Shown here piece by piece: positions 1 to 11,913 of a stretch of DNA of 64,000 nt. Made by a program: the position numbers and the translations under genes. The stretch lies in contig RCSZ01000004.1 of assembly GCA_014898425.1 (NCBI GenBank), positions 2,046,001 through 2,110,000 on the forward strand. The letters are read 5' to 3'. This DNA is from Botryotinia globosa (taxonomy: Eukaryota; Ascomycota; Leotiomycetes; Helotiales; Sclerotiniaceae). The number at the start of each line of letters is the position of its first letter. Position 1 is the stretch's first letter. The notes below the pieces were generated by a model that worked only from the letters and a program-made list of their open reading frames with translations, ran no database searches and was not told the DNA's origin.

Positions 1-524
1 CGAGCATATCATATGGCCAGCTTGCCAGCGCAGATATATGATTAGACAACTTATTAGTATTATGTGAGTATAGTTTCCAGGAGAATCCCACCAAAATAAT
101 AACGTCGAGTAGTGCGTGTTCTCTACTCTAGCCCCCGCCCCCAATTACTTGGACAGCACCCAATGAGAGAGTCGCAGTAATGTCAAAACAAAATAGCATA
201 TATAGCTCAAGCAATATCACAAAGGCTTTAGCAATTAGCCATATATGTAAAAAGAGAGAATAAATAAATCCCTCATTTTCGAAAATCACGCTGGTCGCAA
301 GGCCAAAGCGGCAAAAAGTATTATCAAAGTAACGTGATCATTTGTCTCATTAGCATAAGAGTCAGACTGTAATAGGACCCGGACTTCTGGCGAATCACGA
401 GATGGAAGACATGCTATGGGCGAGACAATAGGATTTGACAGCCTCTCGTATTTTGCATTTCCAGTGCCACGGTGGTTTGAGAGGGGTTGATGACTATTCG
501 AACGCAGATCATATACTCGGTTTC
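1..524. other. Left-edge intergenic DNA
   Basis: Mixed-composition sequence with no open frame of useful length, no splice-linked exons and no recognisable RNA gene. It ends where the terminal inverted repeat of the first MITE begins. Confidence 0.4.
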
Positions 525-937
525 TTAGGTCTCGTTCGGATCGATCTGTTTTTGGACATTAGACTAATATATTAGCCCAATATAGTGTTTACCGAATGTA
601 ATATTGAACTCAATATATATTAGATTAGATTAAATCTAATATATAATTGAAATATTTTGAAATGAATATAATAATAGATTTAATAAAATATTGAATTTAA
701 TAATATTAAAATAATAAATACAATAATTTTTCTCAACTTTTCTTATACAATAACTAACAACAGCTTTTGAGATCTAATTGAATCAATATATTTAAGAAAA
801 AGTATTATCTTCTTTATTTTCAATTCAATTTCTTTATTTTTAACTCAACTTTATACATCTCAATATTACCCTAAATATATTAGTTTCATTCAAATATCAA
901 TATTTCCAATCCCTTACTATTTTATTATTATTAGAGA

Positions 938-1087
938 TGTCACGGCGCCAACTACGTTGCCTTCGTGCCTCAGGCACGAACCCTTAGCGTGCCCTTAGTG
1001 TGCCCTACTTCCTATAATAGGGCCTCAACCTTTCATAGCACTTAGAACCCTTATGATACAATATAAGTCTTTACCCGTACCTTGACA
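938..1087 (+). repeat. 5' LTR of gypsy element
   Basis: It begins TGTCACGGCG and ends CTTGACA. It carries a perfect 8-bp hairpin (TTCGTGCC, 3-nt loop, GGCACGAA). It is the less mutated of the two LTRs: all of the roughly 20 differences from the 3' LTR are transitions, with this copy keeping C or G. Confidence 0.9.
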
Positions 1088-1599
1088 ATTTGTACTATCT
1101 ATTTAGAAGTTATTATAACTTCATTTTAAAAACACTTATTCAAATTGTACTTTGATCACCCCAACCACCCTGATTCCATCGAAGTTATAATCTAATCGTA
1201 TTAATTAAATTTATTGTTGATTTATTGTAGATAACTTTGCTATTTTTTAGTAAAGTTATTTGATTGTGTTAAAATATATTTATGTTGATTTACTATTGAG
1301 AATTCTATAAGGACGTTTTGTAGTTACAAAAGCATTTTAGAGATGGTTGATCAAGTGGCTGTATTTAATCTGTTTTTACAATTCCTTTTTTTGAATTACA
1401 CCATCAATTTTATCGAAGCTAATATTTCTTTATTTACAGATTTATTCCACAATCCGAATATTATATATTTTGTAGCTGCTTAAGCTATATTTACTTCAAT
1501 CGAAACAATCACAACTTCATTATAAGAATAAGTTGTTGTAGTATATACCCAAACCAACAAAACTCAATTACAAATTGCTGAATTGCAAGATACAATTGA

Positions 1600-2640
1600 G
1601 ATATTAAAGATTGCTATTTATAATAATCTAGGAGTTCCGCTCCACCGAAGATATTTTACTTCCCCTGAGAAGTTCAATGATGATAAACAAAATATTGTAA
1701 AGTGTTAGGATTAGTATATAATATTCCGTAATGTAGTTAATCGTTATTTAACCGCAGATTATGAGAATAAATCAGAATTCCAACGGATTATATTCCTTGT
1801 TAGTTTATTTTTTAGCTCGGTTTACACAAACAACCAAATACACTTCAACACAATCACAGATAACCCATGCAACTCCAATCTCTGGTTTTTTAGATAGCAT
1901 ATTATAGTAAGTATCTGGGATGAGTTAAACAAACAATATCAAACCCTTAATCTTTTACAAAAGGCCTCTATAGATTATAACAAATACAAAATAAGGAAGA
2001 CTCCATTTGGTAATTTCATTACCGAATTCAAGTAGTTTGCTATCAGATGTAGGAAAACCGCTAAATAACAAATCGCTGATCTCAAGCTTAAGGTTTCACA
2101 AAAGTTGATCAATGCTTCAATCAACCACTCTAATAAACCCTCTACTGCTGATATTGATGTGTGGACAATCTGGTGGTAAGATATCTATAATAACTTAAAA
2201 GAGAAAACTCATTTTGATAATTAATAAAAAAGCTAGAATATTAATTTCAGCTGTAATCAATTGAGGCATCACAATAAAAAGCCAGCCCCAACCACAGCCC
2301 CCCCTGCACCAAAGCTATCTGGTAACCCTATACAACTGAACGCCGTTTGATAAGGTTAACACCCCCCACCCCACTATACTCAAAAGCAATATCTTGACCT
2401 TAGCCTTTGCCTTTATTATAAGAAACCAGATCATATTAAAAACAATTGTAATAAGAAACAAGCCAACAACACAAAATACAATATCAATGCTAATATGGGA
2501 TACAACCCTCACACCAACCGCTTCCCCACAACCAATCAATATTAGAGCCCTAAACCCTATCACAACGCCATCAATTCCTTGTATCAAAGCTCATTCCCAC
2601 CCACCAACCGTTTCCCGTCTACCAACCATTTCCTAGCTAT
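1600..2640 (+). pseudogene. Gag remnant with a damaged CCHC zinc knuckle
   Basis: The gag zone is broken by stops. Near 2408-2449 one frame reads CLYYKKPDHIKNNC. This is the CX2CX4HX4C retroviral-type zinc knuckle with the second cysteine changed to tyrosine (TGT to TAT, a G-to-A change). The knuckle binds RNA in intact gag proteins. No intact gag frame remains. Confidence 0.75.
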
Positions 2641-4059
2641 ATTATTATGCTATACCTTACCAATTCTCTCTAATCTTACTCAAGAGTTTGATCTGAAAGG
2701 GTATATTGAGAAATCCGTTTATTCAGAAAAGAATGGAAGCTTTATTCCTTAGTTTGGTATATTAAAAGATTAACCTCGATTCACAATTGCAAATCGAGGT
2801 TTTTTATGGGAAATTTATTTTTATAGATTAAAAGATTAGTTATATCTAGGGATTCTTTATATCTTAGAATAATAAATAATAAGTTTCTTAAAATCTCGAC
2901 GAAAATCTTTTTTATGCCTAATATAACCATCCCGCTTATTAGCTTTATAAATAATGAAACTACAGGCTATAACTTTATCAATAAAAAAGTTGTTTCTAAA
3001 CTCCAAATATTTATATAACCCTTTCTCTACACCCATTATCTATTTTTAATTGATAGAAAGCCCTTTGATATTCTTTTTCGATATGTATTTCTGAATATAT
3101 AAATCAATAACCACTAAGAGATCAGTTTGTTTTATATTACCACCTTATTAACCACAGATCTACTGATTTTTGGTTTTCTCTAGCTTTAATATCATAACCC
3201 TATTATCGATTGATTAATAATAACACTTAAATTCGCGTTTATATATTGTTTGAGATATTATTGTCCTATTGATATTATAGCAATTATTGTCCCCGATACA
3301 CCTAATAACCACAAGATAACTTTACTAAAAAATAGCAAAATTATAATCAATCCCAAACCACCCCTACAAAAGCTTGTTCCGAGATTAGTTTTTATAGAAA
3401 ATATTATCGATGAAAGCTTTGAAATTAAATCCTTACTACCCCGAAATCAATTAACAATTCTCGAACCTATCGAGACCCCGAATACCCAAAGAAACCCCAA
3501 CACCATCAACCTCGAAAATAACAAAAACAAAAATTTCTACCACACTTACTGTATCGACAATAAAGCAAACACCCAAACTAGGATAATCCTCAATCGTTTA
3601 TTCTTGAAACCAGCCCCAACTCGATTTATTGCTAATTCTAGAAAGTATAAAAGATTACTATGGAATCAAAACATTTTATCTTTATTATTGTTATTGCTAC
3701 TAAATTCTTTAAGTGAATCGTTTGATGTTGTGTGAAGTATTCGCCCCGAAATGCAAGACATAAAATTCTTTATAGTTAATAGTTTTATATAATTCTGTAA
3801 AAACGATAACGTTTATATTACAAAAGTGTTTTGGGACGAATTAGATAGGGTTTGCGATCTACACTACATAATGATCGAGGATTCTATTCAATTGTGTCGA
3901 GGTTTAGTGGATAATAATATTAATAAGTTTATGGAAAAGATAGATCAATCTATTCTTTTTATGTTAGAGATCCAAGATAAGCTGTCTTTTTGGCTTTGTA
4001 ATTTATACCCGGGATTCCTACCCTCTCTTACCAACGAACTTCCATTACGACACTCGTAG

Positions 4060-4830
4060 GATCACAAGATCGAGGTTATACCAGACAAGAAACCACCATA
4101 TAACAAAAGCCGTCTAATGTCCCCAACTGAACTTCAAATTGTTCACAAATGGCTTAACAACAATTTGAACAAGGGATTTATTCAGGAATCTCGCTTTCGA
4201 TCGGTTGCTTTACTTCTTTTAGTCGTTAAATCAGAAGAAAGTGTTCGGATTTGTTAAGATTATTGGAACCTAAACAATATTACTATCAAAAACCAATACT
4301 TTTTACCACTAATTAAAGAAACCCTCGATACTTTATACCACACTAAAATCTACACCAAGCTTGATATTATCACCGCCTTCAATAAGTTACGAATCGCAGA
4401 GGGCTACGAATAGAAAACCGTTTTCATTATTCGTTTCAATCTGTTCGAATCATTAGTGATGCTTTTCGGACTTTACAACACACCAACCTCGTTCCAAAAC
4501 TATATCAATTATATTCTCTTCGATCTTTTGGATAGGATTTGTATAGTATATTTGGATAATATTTTGATTTACTCCAAAAACATTGTAGATCATAGAGGAT
4601 ATGTCCGCGAGATTGTTTAACAACTAATCGATACCAAACTACAAATCGATATCGATAAATACAAATTCGAAACGAAAAGAATCAAATACCTCGATTTAAT
4701 TATTACCCCAGAAAATATAAAAATAAACCCGAAGAAAATCGATACTATACTTAATTGGAAATTATTAATTAAATTTAAAAACCTTCAGTGTTTCTTTGGA
4801 TTTGCTAATTTTTATTGATGTTTTATTTGC
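4060..4830 (+). pseudogene. Reverse transcriptase domain remnant
   Basis: Reading through stops gives the pre-RT run PPYNKSRLMSPTEL, then KLDIITAFNKLRI (the first catalytic Asp is kept), LFGLYNTPTSFQNYIN, and YLDNILIYSKN. The last is the family's YxDD box with the second Asp changed to Asn by a G-to-A change. In-frame TAA, TAG and TGA codons interrupt it. The motif order matches Ty3/gypsy RT (RVT_1). Confidence 0.88.
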
Positions 4831-4839
4831 AATTTTTCC

Positions 4840-5420
4840 AAAATCGTGGAGCCCCTCAATCGTTTCCTAAAGAAGAAGAGAGTGTGGAGTTGGGACTTTA
4901 AACAGAAAAACGCTTTTACAACACTAAAAAATGCTTTCTTTTCTGCCCCGGTCCTTACCATATTTAATCACCATCGTCATACAATAATCAAAACCAATGT
5001 TTCCGATTGGACCGCGGGTAATATCCTTTCGTAATATAATAATGAAGGAGACCTATATCCAATAACATACTTCTTGTCAAAACACAATGCCACTAAATAC
5101 AATTACAAAATCTATAATAAAGAACTTCTAGTGATTATAAAATCATTAGAGGAATGGAGGCTGGAATTATATGGTGCTTAGGAATCATTCGAAATCATTA
5201 CTGATTATAAGAATCTCGAATATTTTATATCGATAAAGATGTTGAATCAACGACAAGTTAGATGGGCCGAATTTTTATCGGGATTCAATTTCCGTATTAT
5301 ATATCGATCCGGTTATAAGGCTGTTCGCCCCAACACTTTGAGCCGTAGAGTTAAAAACCGCCCAGTATACACCGATCCTAACGACGATCGAATCAAGAAC
5401 CGTTTATAGACGATCCTTTT
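4840..5420 (+). pseudogene. RNase H domain remnant
   Basis: A short open stretch (4846-5034) reads WDFKQKNAFTTLK, then APVLTIFNHH, then TNVSDWTAGNILS. This is the gypsy RNase H start with the expected Asp read as Asn. Downstream, ITYFLSKHNATKYNY, ELLVIIKSLEEWR and GFNFRIIYRSG match the rest of the domain and its tether. Confidence 0.85.
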
Positions 5421-5599
5421 AGAATGGGTATTCGATGTTGTTGTATTCAAGGATATCATTCGATAAGCGAGCAACAATTTAGATTTAACTGTAGCCCCGA
5501 TGGATATAATTATCCCCAACACCGATAAATCGATCGACGATTTTATTGATAAAGTATATAAATCGTTCGAACTAATTATAACTATGTGTATAATACTTC

Positions 5600-6860
5600 A
5601 AAACCTTTTTGCCTGCTATTAACCACTAAGTATTCGAAAGGATCTTTAGATAATCTTACAAGATTGTAGATTAGTCAATAATAAGATCTTTTATTGCAAC
5701 CGCCTTTTTATTCCCCCCTTTGTCGAACTTTGTATACAGATTATATACCGTATACATTCAATCGGATTAGTCGGATATCCAGACCGCATCAAAACTATCA
5801 ACCTCGTTTCTCGTATATATTAATGGCTCAATATGTTTAAGGAAATCGAAATATTTGTACAAGTTTGTTAATTCTGTTTTCACACCAAAACCTTTTGTTT
5901 TGTTGTATCTGGATTCCTTAAACCCTTACCAATACTATTCTATCCCTAATCAAACATTTTTATCAATTATATCATATTATTATTAATCAGTAAACACTAC
6001 GGAAAGAAATATCAGTATATCATTATGGTTGTTTACCATTTAACCAAAATACAATACTTTATATTAATGATAGAATTATCCGTAGAGGAGCTTGCAAATC
6101 GATTTATCGAAAAGATATATTGCCTGTATAGCGCTTCCAATAATATTATATTCGATAGGGGTTTCTAATTTGTTTCTAAGTTTTGAAAGCATTTATCCAA
6201 ACGCTTATCAATCATTTTGAAACAATCTTTCTTGTTCCATTTCAAATCCGATAACTAAATAGAGAAAATCAATACTATGGTAGAGTAATACCTTTATGCC
6301 TTTATAAACTTCCACCAAAACGATTGGCCCAATTGGCTTTCATTTACAAAATTCGCATTAAACAATATTATATTAAAAACTATTGGTGTATTCTTATTTT
6401 TTATTAATTATAACTACCACCCACACCTCAAAATTGAATTGTCTACATTAGTTTTATTGAGTTTATTATATCAAAGAAAACAAGAGTTCTTTAAAGCCAA
6501 CGAGATTGTAAATAGATTTGATTTCATTCTAATTAAGCTCAAAGCGTTTACAGCCCAATCAATCCAAAAATACAAAGACTATATTAATAGAATCCGAACC
6601 AATACTTCTCTTTACAAAGAAGGTGACAAGATATAGATTAATATAAAAAATATAAAAACTAATTGCTTAATAAAAAAGGATAACAACAAATAAAATGGCT
6701 CTTATAAAATCCTCAAAGTCTATAAACAAACTTGCCTACTACAACTCCCAGCTAACTTCAAGATTTTTCCAATGTTTCACAATTCACTATTTCAACCACT
6801 TCATTACTTGCCAGGATTATTAGGTCAAGACATTATCAATATCATTAAGTCATGTAGAAA
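5600..6860 (+). pseudogene. Integrase remnant
   Basis: The broken frame contains the integrase core pattern: YQYIIMVVYHLTKIQYF in the DDE-core start, a later DRGF segment, and FHQNDWPNWLSFTKFALNN, which matches the conserved tail of the gypsy integrase core. Several stops and Asp/Asn replacements make it inactive. It leads into the chromodomain remnant. Confidence 0.8.
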
Positions 6861-6879
6861 TCAAGGCCAAATTCTCGAA

Positions 6880-7090
6880 AGAGATAACGAAATATACAAG
6901 GAAATCGAGCGATAGGAATTCGAAAAAATCCTCGATTGTTATAACGAATATGGTTTCTATTATTATATCAAATGGAAACATTACCCATTGTTATGGCAAT
7001 TAGTTGAGGATCTTCGAGGTTAGGAGGGAATAATCATTGTATTTCATTTAGTGTATCTAAACAAATTAGATTTGCCTACATAAATTGGAT
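6880..7090 (+). pseudogene. Chromodomain remnant of integrase
   Basis: After the integrase the frame reads ILDCYNEYGFYYYIKWKHYP followed by LVEDLRG. This is the V-K-W-K-G-Y-P style core of a chromodomain. It places the element among chromoviruses, whose chromodomain directs integration to particular chromatin. Stops at the N-terminal side and after DLRG break it. Confidence 0.75.
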
Positions 7091-7364
7091 TCAAAAAACC
7101 TATTATCTCAGATATTACTATATTAATAATAATTTTTAAACGGGGATTGGGCAAATTAAAGAAAATTTATTAATTGATTACTATTTTAAAAACAGTTCGT
7201 TTTAATTTTGTAATAGAAATTAGATTATTTTAATATTATTTCAAGAGATTTTGGGTTTTCATTTAATCAATATTGAACCGATTCCCTATAACTTTGCCAA
7301 AAAATGGCAAAGTTATCTTGTGCCTTAGCTTACTTAGAACAAACAAGCCCTAAGAAAAGAATAT

Positions 7365-7514
7365 TATCACAACGCTAATTACATTGCCTTCATGTTTTAA
7401 ATACGAATCCTTAGTATACCCTTAATGTACCCTACTTCCTATAATAGAGCCTCAACCTTTCATAGCACTTAGAACCCTTATGATACAATATAAGTCTTTA
7501 CCCGTACCTTGACA
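7365..7514 (+). repeat. 3' LTR of gypsy element, RIP-mutated
   Basis: It has the same length as the 5' LTR. About 20 transitions, all C-to-T or G-to-A relative to the 5' copy, lie in its first 95 bp or so. The remaining 3' part is identical to the 5' LTR. Confidence 0.9.
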
Positions 7515-7564
7515 AGAGATTTCATTAATAAAATAAAAAATCGATCTGAACGAACCCTTAATTA

Positions 7565-8030
7565 GCTTTCAAAATATAATTTTTCTATATTTTATTAGAA
7601 AGATTTCAATATTCTATTTAGATATTTTAATTTATAATAATTTTATTAATTTAGTTTTGATTTAAATAAACATAATATTATATACACATTAGAAAATAAT
7701 TAATTTTATTATTTATTTATTTGATTCTAAACTATATCAATTGAAATAAAAAGATTCAAAATTAAAATCTGAAAATTAAAAACATTTTCTTTTACAAATT
7801 AAATGATTAGTTATATAAACTTTTGAAATATTATATTATTATAAATTATTTATTAATTAATTAATATAATTTTAAATAATTTAAAATTTCAAATTATAAT
7901 TAAATCAATTGATTATTTTTATTTGATATAAAAATTATTGATTCTAAAGTTATATTAATAAAATTAAGATTTCATTATTAATTGTTTTTATCAAAAAGAT
8001 TGTGAGATTACAAAATCACGTTTTGAAAGC
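7565..8030. mobile_element. MITE with TA target duplication
   Basis: The left end GCTTTCAAAATATAATTTT is matched, inverted, by the right end (reverse complement GCTTTCAAAACGTGATTTT). TA lies on both sides (7563-7564, 8031-8032). The element is 466 bp, AT-rich and non-coding. TA duplication fits Tc1/mariner-type MITEs. It abuts the right end of the Tourist-like MITE. Confidence 0.6.
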
Positions 8031-8341
8031 TAGTTTTGAAATTGGGTGTATTATCATGTGATATTCACAATGTGGGGAGGGTATCAGTGCTGGAGGTCAA
8101 TGGATGAAGTTGATCAGATACCCAAGCGAATTAACTTCAAAATTCTGTAAGGTTCAACACATTGAATATTGTATTGTTTGCAATGAATTGACTTGCTTGA
8201 ACTGAACTGTTGAGAGGAAAACGAAGCTTGTTCGACTTGATTGATGATATGCGATTTTTTGTCCTGCGTTCGGCACTGTTGTGCTATATCCAGAGAGCAG
8301 ATTGTTGCTTTTGATTCTCTGTCATCTAATGAAGATACAGA

Positions 8342-8718
8342 TTATTGACCGTTCTTCTCATTGAACCACATTCCAGCTTCTGGTGAATTATCATCTGCAA
8401 GATCGTACATTTCGCAATGAATTCCGCAAACCAAAACTCCGGGCAAAGTTCTCGTTAAAGAGAATTTCAATTTTAGGTCAATAGCTGTTGGAAGTTGAAT
8501 ATAGTAAATAGACAAGGTTCTAGCTGCGGAAACTATATATAGGGTTGGAAAACGTTCGATCGAATACGATGATAGAAAGAATTGAGACAATGTGTGTACT
8601 GGGTAGTTCTGCCCTCTGAGGACTAGTTCTAGTGGCAAGATCGTCCACTTCTTTAGACTTTCTGAGGAATTGTAGAGAGATGACGCGATAACGTGGACTG
8701 CATCAGTTATGGGGTATT
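8342..8718 (-). CDS. Unassigned open frame, possible exon (doubtful)
   Basis: An open minus frame ends with a natural-looking stop at 8342 and reads back about 120 codons, with a segment ILPLELVLRGQNYPVH. It has no in-frame ATG, so it would have to be a downstream exon. No convincing upstream exon or splice pair was found. I recognise no family. Composition is coding-like compared with the flanking MITEs, but this may be a gene relic or chance. Confidence 0.18.
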
Positions 8719-9727
8719 ATTCTAAAGTAATGCAGATAACTTTGCAGCAATGTTCTTCCATACTTTGAGACTGCGTCGGAGTAGTAGTCTCGCTGCACAT
8801 CTTAATCATTGCTACATCTTTGATAAAACTCGGCAATTCTGTTCCGGCCGAGAATCCGTCCGTCGGGCGAACAGCAGAAATAGCCAAAATGGGCATAAGA
8901 GTTCTAAGCTTTACCCAAACACTCTCCTGCACTTGCCAAGCTCAGTGAGTGCCAGCGCGATAGAATGTAGATGTCAAAAGCTAGATGTCAAAACTTTGAT
9001 GTCTATTTAGAATACTAATCAACACTATCAGGCGAAGATACAATCGAGTTAGGGATTCCAACCCCGCAAATAACACAGGAACCGTGTGATAAACTTTCAT
9101 CAGGGTCCAAGTCAAACCGAAGTATCAGTACTGGAAGAGAAACGCGTATGCCAATGTTTCCACCGGTCTTTCTGGAGCAGCTGCGACTTGGAATACCTGG
9201 ATTACCTCCAGAAAAGAGCCAAGGGCAAGGATGTGTTGGATAAACTAGTTCTTCGTATATGTCCCGAGCAATGAGGTCAAGTTACATGACTTCCGAGAGA
9301 TGGAAACATCGAAGGTTGACAAATTCTTGTTTGGTACAACACGACCTAACTGGGTAATTACGATTCGTTTCAAAGCAGACAGTAGTCTATTATTCCGTCC
9401 AAAAACCCCAGAATATTACCTCACAGTGGTAATGTAATATAGTCCAACGTCGTGAAACTAGGCGATTAGTGATCGTGGGGTACGATTTTCCGAGCAATAG
9501 TGTACCGGTATTGCAAGTAATTTTTATCAAGTAATAACAAGCCACATGATGCGCTGTGCTAAGAGGTTGGCACAGCTGGAGAGCATCGAAGCACACCTGC
9601 ACCTGCACCTGCACCTGCACTTGCACCTGGGCACCCCGGCCTACCTACTTACTCTATTTTCAATGTGGCTGACGTGATTATAAATGGTCTAGTCTAGTCA
9701 ACCTTGTTAATATAAGAGTTGAGGGTA
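8719..9727. other. Non-AT-rich stretch without a supported gene
   Basis: Sequence of normal GC between two MITEs. Overlapping frames of 60-86 codons occur on both strands, but none has a good start context, splice partners or a recognised motif. A hexamer repeat lies near the end. Confidence 0.35.
9594..9629. repeat. Short (CACCTG)n tandem repeat
   Basis: About six copies of CACCTG, one imperfect (CACTTG). On the minus strand this gives a Val-Gln repeat in a 78-codon frame, which is an artefact of the repeat. Confidence 0.85.
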
Positions 9728-10195
9728 TCGCTCACCGCATATATAATACTTTTCTGATTAAAATATAGGATTATTCAATTTTTTATACCCTAGTTTATTT
9801 ATTATAATAAGAAATAAAATTACAAATTCTTTTGAAAAATATTATTTAACTAATCAAATCTTATTAAAAAAAATGAATAGAATGTTTTTCTTTAATTTTT
9901 TTTAAATAGGATTTAAAAGTATTAAAATTAAACATTCTAAATTTTTACAAAAATTCGCTTATTTTATATAAAAAAAATATTATAGAATATAATTTTTAGA
10001 AAAATTATATTTCAATATTATATAACTATTAAAAAAAAAGTGAAAAATATGTGGAATAATTTTTTATATTTCAATAATGATTATTTATCATTTTCAACTT
10101 TTTAGAAAACAAAATATTTAATATAATAGTTTATATAGGAAAACCTCATTTTTGCGGGGATTTTATCATATTTGTTATAAGGGTGTTGTGAGCGA
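9728..10195. mobile_element. Probable MITE with diverged terminal inverted repeats
   Basis: The left end reads TCGCTCACCGCATATATAAT. The reverse complement of the right end reads TCGCTCACAACACCCTTATA and continues similarly into a shared GAT(A/T)AAAAT. The 468-bp AT-rich body contrasts sharply with both flanks. TA precedes the left end, but TG follows the right end, so the duplication is imperfect. Confidence 0.5.
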
Positions 10196-11870
10196 TGGCC
10201 CCAATTCTTACGACTTCATTCGGAAATGATAGCATTGAATCAATTGTGCATGTTTTGCGGGAACAATAGTCTTCCTTTCAGGTTGGAGGATCGCTTACTA
10301 AGGTTTCAGTACTGTCTGAGAGACACAATCGACTCTTTTTTTTATAGGAATCACAAGCCTTCCAAAAGGTTCCTGTTGAATATCGATTTCATTGCTATCG
10401 CTTCACATGCTCGCCACAATTAGCTTACAAGCCGAATCAAAAGACGAATGCAGGTTATACAGCAGTGTTATGCAACGCGGATTACACCATAGCTATTCCA
10501 GAGCTTGTGATCGGTTGTATCCTCTACCACCAAACAGTCTTTTACTCGGCGTGTTCTTTTTAGTACGTAACTCTACGCATCTAAAATGAGGAGTATTACC
10601 GTAAATCTCGATGAGAACACTAAGACATTGTTCCAGAACATCTTGGGAACTCACGTGATGTCAATCATCACCCATAGGTCCCATGTACAATTCGGTTTTG
10701 ATCGGTTGAAGATCATGAGATGGGTCAAATCACATGGGGTCCCCTCATCAGAGTCATCAAAGTCCATTATCACTCGTTTAGAAAAGCGGGAATTTCACCA
10801 ACCACGAGTCAAAGATTAGTCTACGAGTCCACGAGTCCAAGAGTCCACTCACAGCTTGTTACTATACCGTAGCCAAGTCAAATATACAAGTCTACCATGC
10901 GTGATCCCCAGGTCCCAACATCCTCATTATCAAATTGATTCCATGCTGAATCCAATCAGGAATTGAATGGGTTCGATGGAGACTCTCAAATGGGCTACTC
11001 GCAGGAACAATACCAAGTTTCAAGAAAGTCGACGATACTTCTTGTACACCGTATCTGAAATACTTCAAGTATCAAGATAGCGACAATCACAGTTCCACCA
11101 AAGCTTATTTGGCGGTGAGGTGACTACCCAATCCGAGCCCCTTTATTATCACGGAGCATATGAACGGACCTTCCATAACACCATTGCCCAAGCACCGAAT
11201 ATATCGAGGAAATACCGAACCCAATTACTCCTTTCAGCTAACACTTACATTTACGTGTAGATTGATTGGGTTCTGGTCTCAACTAATTCGATCGATTTTG
11301 CTGTGCTTCGTAAAAGTTGCGGTAAGGTTTAGACGGGCGGATACAGGCGAGATAGATTGCCATTACCCTTTTAGATTTTTTAAAACCTTGCCCAGGCTAT
11401 TTACCTACCATGTTTAGTGCTAGCCCAATACACAACAAGCCATCATCCACAAGTGCCCAATTTTTGTTGGCGTCTTTTCACATTCCTGTAAAGTTCGATG
11501 GACCTGCGTGATCAAAGCTATGAGGCATTTCAATTTCATCCACAACCTAAACATTCTATATATTGAGACATTTTCCCACCTATTAATTCGCTCTTGCTTT
11601 TTGACAAAAAAGAACCATACAATCTGTCACACCATATCAAGCACTGCAATGGGCTTTGAATTTCATACTCTTTTCACTACCGCTTCGTCAGATAAATACT
11701 CAAGTTCGACCAGAAGTTGATAATCACGAAAGCACTTTTTTCTACACCGTTACATCGTTACACATATTAATGTTCATTCCAGTCTTGAGCCTTCCAACGT
11801 CGTCGACCAGATCTGCCCATCATCGACTTTAATTCCTCCCATTCACATTTCTACACTTTAATCTCTCTTG
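10196..11870. other. Intergenic, no supported gene
   Basis: Normal-GC DNA upstream of the small gene at 11914. Frames of 65-85 codons (for example 10586-10819) lack homology, good starts or neighbouring exons. Around 10797-10845 the unit GAGTC(C)A recurs several times as a short imperfect repeat. I see no RNA gene. Confidence 0.35.
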
Positions 11871-11877
11871 ATTCCAT

Positions 11878-11887
11878 TTTATAAATA
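11878..11887 (+). promoter_or_regulatory. TATA-like box of the 11914 gene
   Basis: TTTATAAATA lies about 30 bp upstream of a plausible start region and 27-36 bp before the ATG. Pyrimidine-rich stretches precede it. Inferred from spacing only. Confidence 0.35.
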
Positions 11888-11913
11888 CCAGAACATTCAG
11901 AACAGTCATCACC

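Larger units (their letters stand above)
938..7514 (+). mobile_element. RIP-damaged Ty3/gypsy chromovirus, complete with LTRs and TSD
   Basis: Two 150-bp LTRs (938-1087, 7365-7514) bound a 6.3-kb interior. A 5-bp duplication AGAGA sits at 933-937 and 7515-7519. Domain order read through the stops is gag zinc knuckle, reverse transcriptase, RNase H, integrase, chromodomain, which is the Ty3/gypsy (Metaviridae) order. Many stops are TAG/TAA/TGA at positions where CAG, CAA or TGG is expected, and several catalytic Asp codons read as Asn. Both are G-to-A/C-to-T changes, as expected from RIP. The element cannot be autonomous. Confidence 0.92.
528..7557. mobile_element. Tourist-like MITE split by a gypsy element
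   Basis: The left end at 528 (GGTCTCGTTCGGATCGAT) is matched, inverted, by the right end at about 7538-7557 (reverse complement GGGTTCGTTCAGATCGAT). The trinucleotide TTA lies just outside both ends (525-527 and 7558-7560). A 3-bp TTA duplication with G-rich ends is the habit of PIF/Harbinger (Tourist) MITEs. Without the inserted gypsy the element would be about 450 bp and AT-rich. It has no coding capacity. The family assignment rests on ends and TSD only. Confidence 0.55.

Noticed and set aside
3250..3735. 161-codon frame as an independent gene
   Set aside because: It lies between gag and RT in the gypsy body, in the expected place of the protease region, and has no start or homology of its own.
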